A stretch of DNA of 64,000 bases, taken from contig NZ_JAESVD010000015.1 of assembly GCF_016765635.1 (NCBI RefSeq), positions 1-64,000 on the forward strand, read 5' to 3'. The notes beneath the pieces are model-generated. The model ran no database searches. It saw only the letters and a list, made by a program, of their open reading frames with translations, and was not told the origin of the DNA. A program made the translations under genes and the position numbers. Origin of the DNA: Shewanella schlegeliana (GTDB lineage: Bacteria; Pseudomonadota; Gammaproteobacteria; Enterobacterales; Shewanellaceae). Below, one piece after another: positions 63,596 through 64,000 of this stretch (positions within the stretch are counted from its first letter, which is position 1; each line of letters begins with the position of its first letter).

Positions 63596-63622
63596 AAAAA
63601 AGCGCCCTAGGGCGCTTTTTTT
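63596..63622 (+). terminator. terminator of the atp operon
   Basis: Stem AGCGCCC / GGGCGCT (centre TA), preceded by five A and followed by seven T, lies 15 nt after the atpC stop codon. Confidence 0.92.
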
Positions 63623-63639
63623 GTGTCTGGAACACTTAT

Positions 63640-63668
63640 GCCAAAACCCATGGATGGCTAGTTTTGGT
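63640..63668 (-). repeat. hairpin repeat copy C
   Basis: Arms GCCAAAAC (63640-63647) and GTTTTGGT (63661-63668) enclose a 13-nt loop whose minus strand reads TAGCCATCCATGG. The flank TTTGTGTCTGGAACACTTATG matches the flank of copy B (complement of 7397-7415). It is the third member of the family at 7164 and 7366. Confidence 0.75.
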
Positions 63669-63707
63669 ATTTGTATCTAAAAGAAGGTCCGAGGAAAAGC
63701 TAAGAAA

Positions 63708-63893
63708 GGTTCTAGGTTCTAGGAAAGCAAAGACGAATGGCCTGCGGCCTAGGGTACGTGACGCTACGCTAACGGAAAAGGTGGGAAGTGCAAAGACGGA
63801 AGCGGAACATGGTACTGATTTTTGCTTTTGCTCTTTCTAGTAGGGCTTTAGCCCGTCCTCGCAGCGCAGCGCAGCGTCCTAGGACCTAGAACC
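63708..63893. mobile_element. MITE-like element with inverted ends
   Basis: GGTTCTAGGTTCTAGGA (63708-63724) and TCCTAGGACCTAGAACC (63877-63893) are inverted copies differing at one of 17 positions, enclosing about 150 bp with internal small palindromes (GGCCTGCGGCC, GGGCTTTAGCCC) and a GCAGC triple repeat. There is no transposase. The DNA flanking its left end matches DNA at the tag 3' end. The mobility is inferred. Confidence 0.55.
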
Positions 63894-64000
63894 TTTTTGC
63901 TAATATCTAGATTTATCTTTGAACGTGATCTAAGTAAGAACCCTTATCTCATTTGAGTGTTACCCTCCGACATTCATTTTATGTCAGAGAGTTTACCCAT

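Larger units (their letters stand above)
63582..64000. repeat. downstream gap with terminator, hairpin copy and inverted-end element
   Basis: After the atp terminator comes hairpin copy C (arms 63640-63647 and 63661-63668), then a ~186-bp element (63708-63893), then about 100 bp of AT-rich DNA without recognised features. No gene is supported here. Confidence 0.7.

Noticed and set aside
1..64000. CRISPR array, tRNA gene, prophage or toxin-antitoxin system
   Set aside because: Looked for regularly spaced repeats, tRNA cloverleaf ends, integrases and small paired genes; none seen.

Overview
The window is chromosomal DNA from a gammaproteobacterium, most likely a marine Shewanella. I base this on gene order and on the resemblance of the proteins (TrkH, GyrB, DnaA, FadB, PepQ, ATP synthase) to Shewanella and Vibrio families; no database was searched. 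Most of it is conserved housekeeping sequence spanning the replication origin, with a few accessory insertions.

Layout. (1) 1-690: the 5' end of a 16S rRNA gene on the minus strand, with its leader and two good promoters. (2) 691-10209: the yrdA-yrdB-aroE-tsaC-yrdD-smg-dprA block that borders an rrn operon in E. coli. Here it is interrupted by a truncated haemoglobin, hemF and an M9 collagenase lipoprotein, and followed by a LysM protein. (3) 10347-15996: def-fmt-rsmB-trkA-trkH operon. (4) 16055-21406: pepQ-yigZ-trkH-hemG on the minus strand, plus a second hemG and a HlyU-like ArsR regulator. (5) 21771-31491: fadBA, a GNAT protein, a YbaK deacylase, tusA, a MOSC protein, a large TolB-propeller/amidohydrolase and tag. 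(6) 31609-34595: glyQS. (7) 34659-41945: an HDOD protein, then dnaA-dnaN-recF-gyrB on the minus strand. (8) 42392-46236: rpmH-rnpA-yidD-yidC-mnmE on the plus strand. (9) 46237-50632: an accessory stretch (pilin-like protein, LysE exporter, SemiSWEET, nucleoside hydrolase and about 1.3 kb with no gene). (10) 51019-56454: mioC, oriC, mnmG, rsmG, parA, parB. (11) 56678-63581: atpIBEFHAGDC, followed by repeat-rich DNA.

How the parts fit. Two stretches look origin-like. One is the mioC-mnmG gap, with four DnaA boxes or near-boxes and 19 GATC sites. The other is the dnaA-rpmH gap, with a perfect DnaA box, two near-boxes and a dense GATC cluster. The ParAB genes lie beside the first. Three perfect 16-bp parS palindromes (26264, 29318, 30704) and two degenerate ones (38263, 47501) are spread over 28 kb on one side of parAB. 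One perfect site forms the stem of a transcription terminator and another lies inside a coding sequence.

No clearly new multi-gene system was found. The more unusual signals are: the parS terminator; a hairpin repeat family with compensatory stem changes and a constant loop; a roughly 186-bp element with inverted ends whose relative supplies the last codons and stop of tag; a probable AUU start for dprA; and paired hemG and trkH paralogues around a dithiol ArsR regulator.
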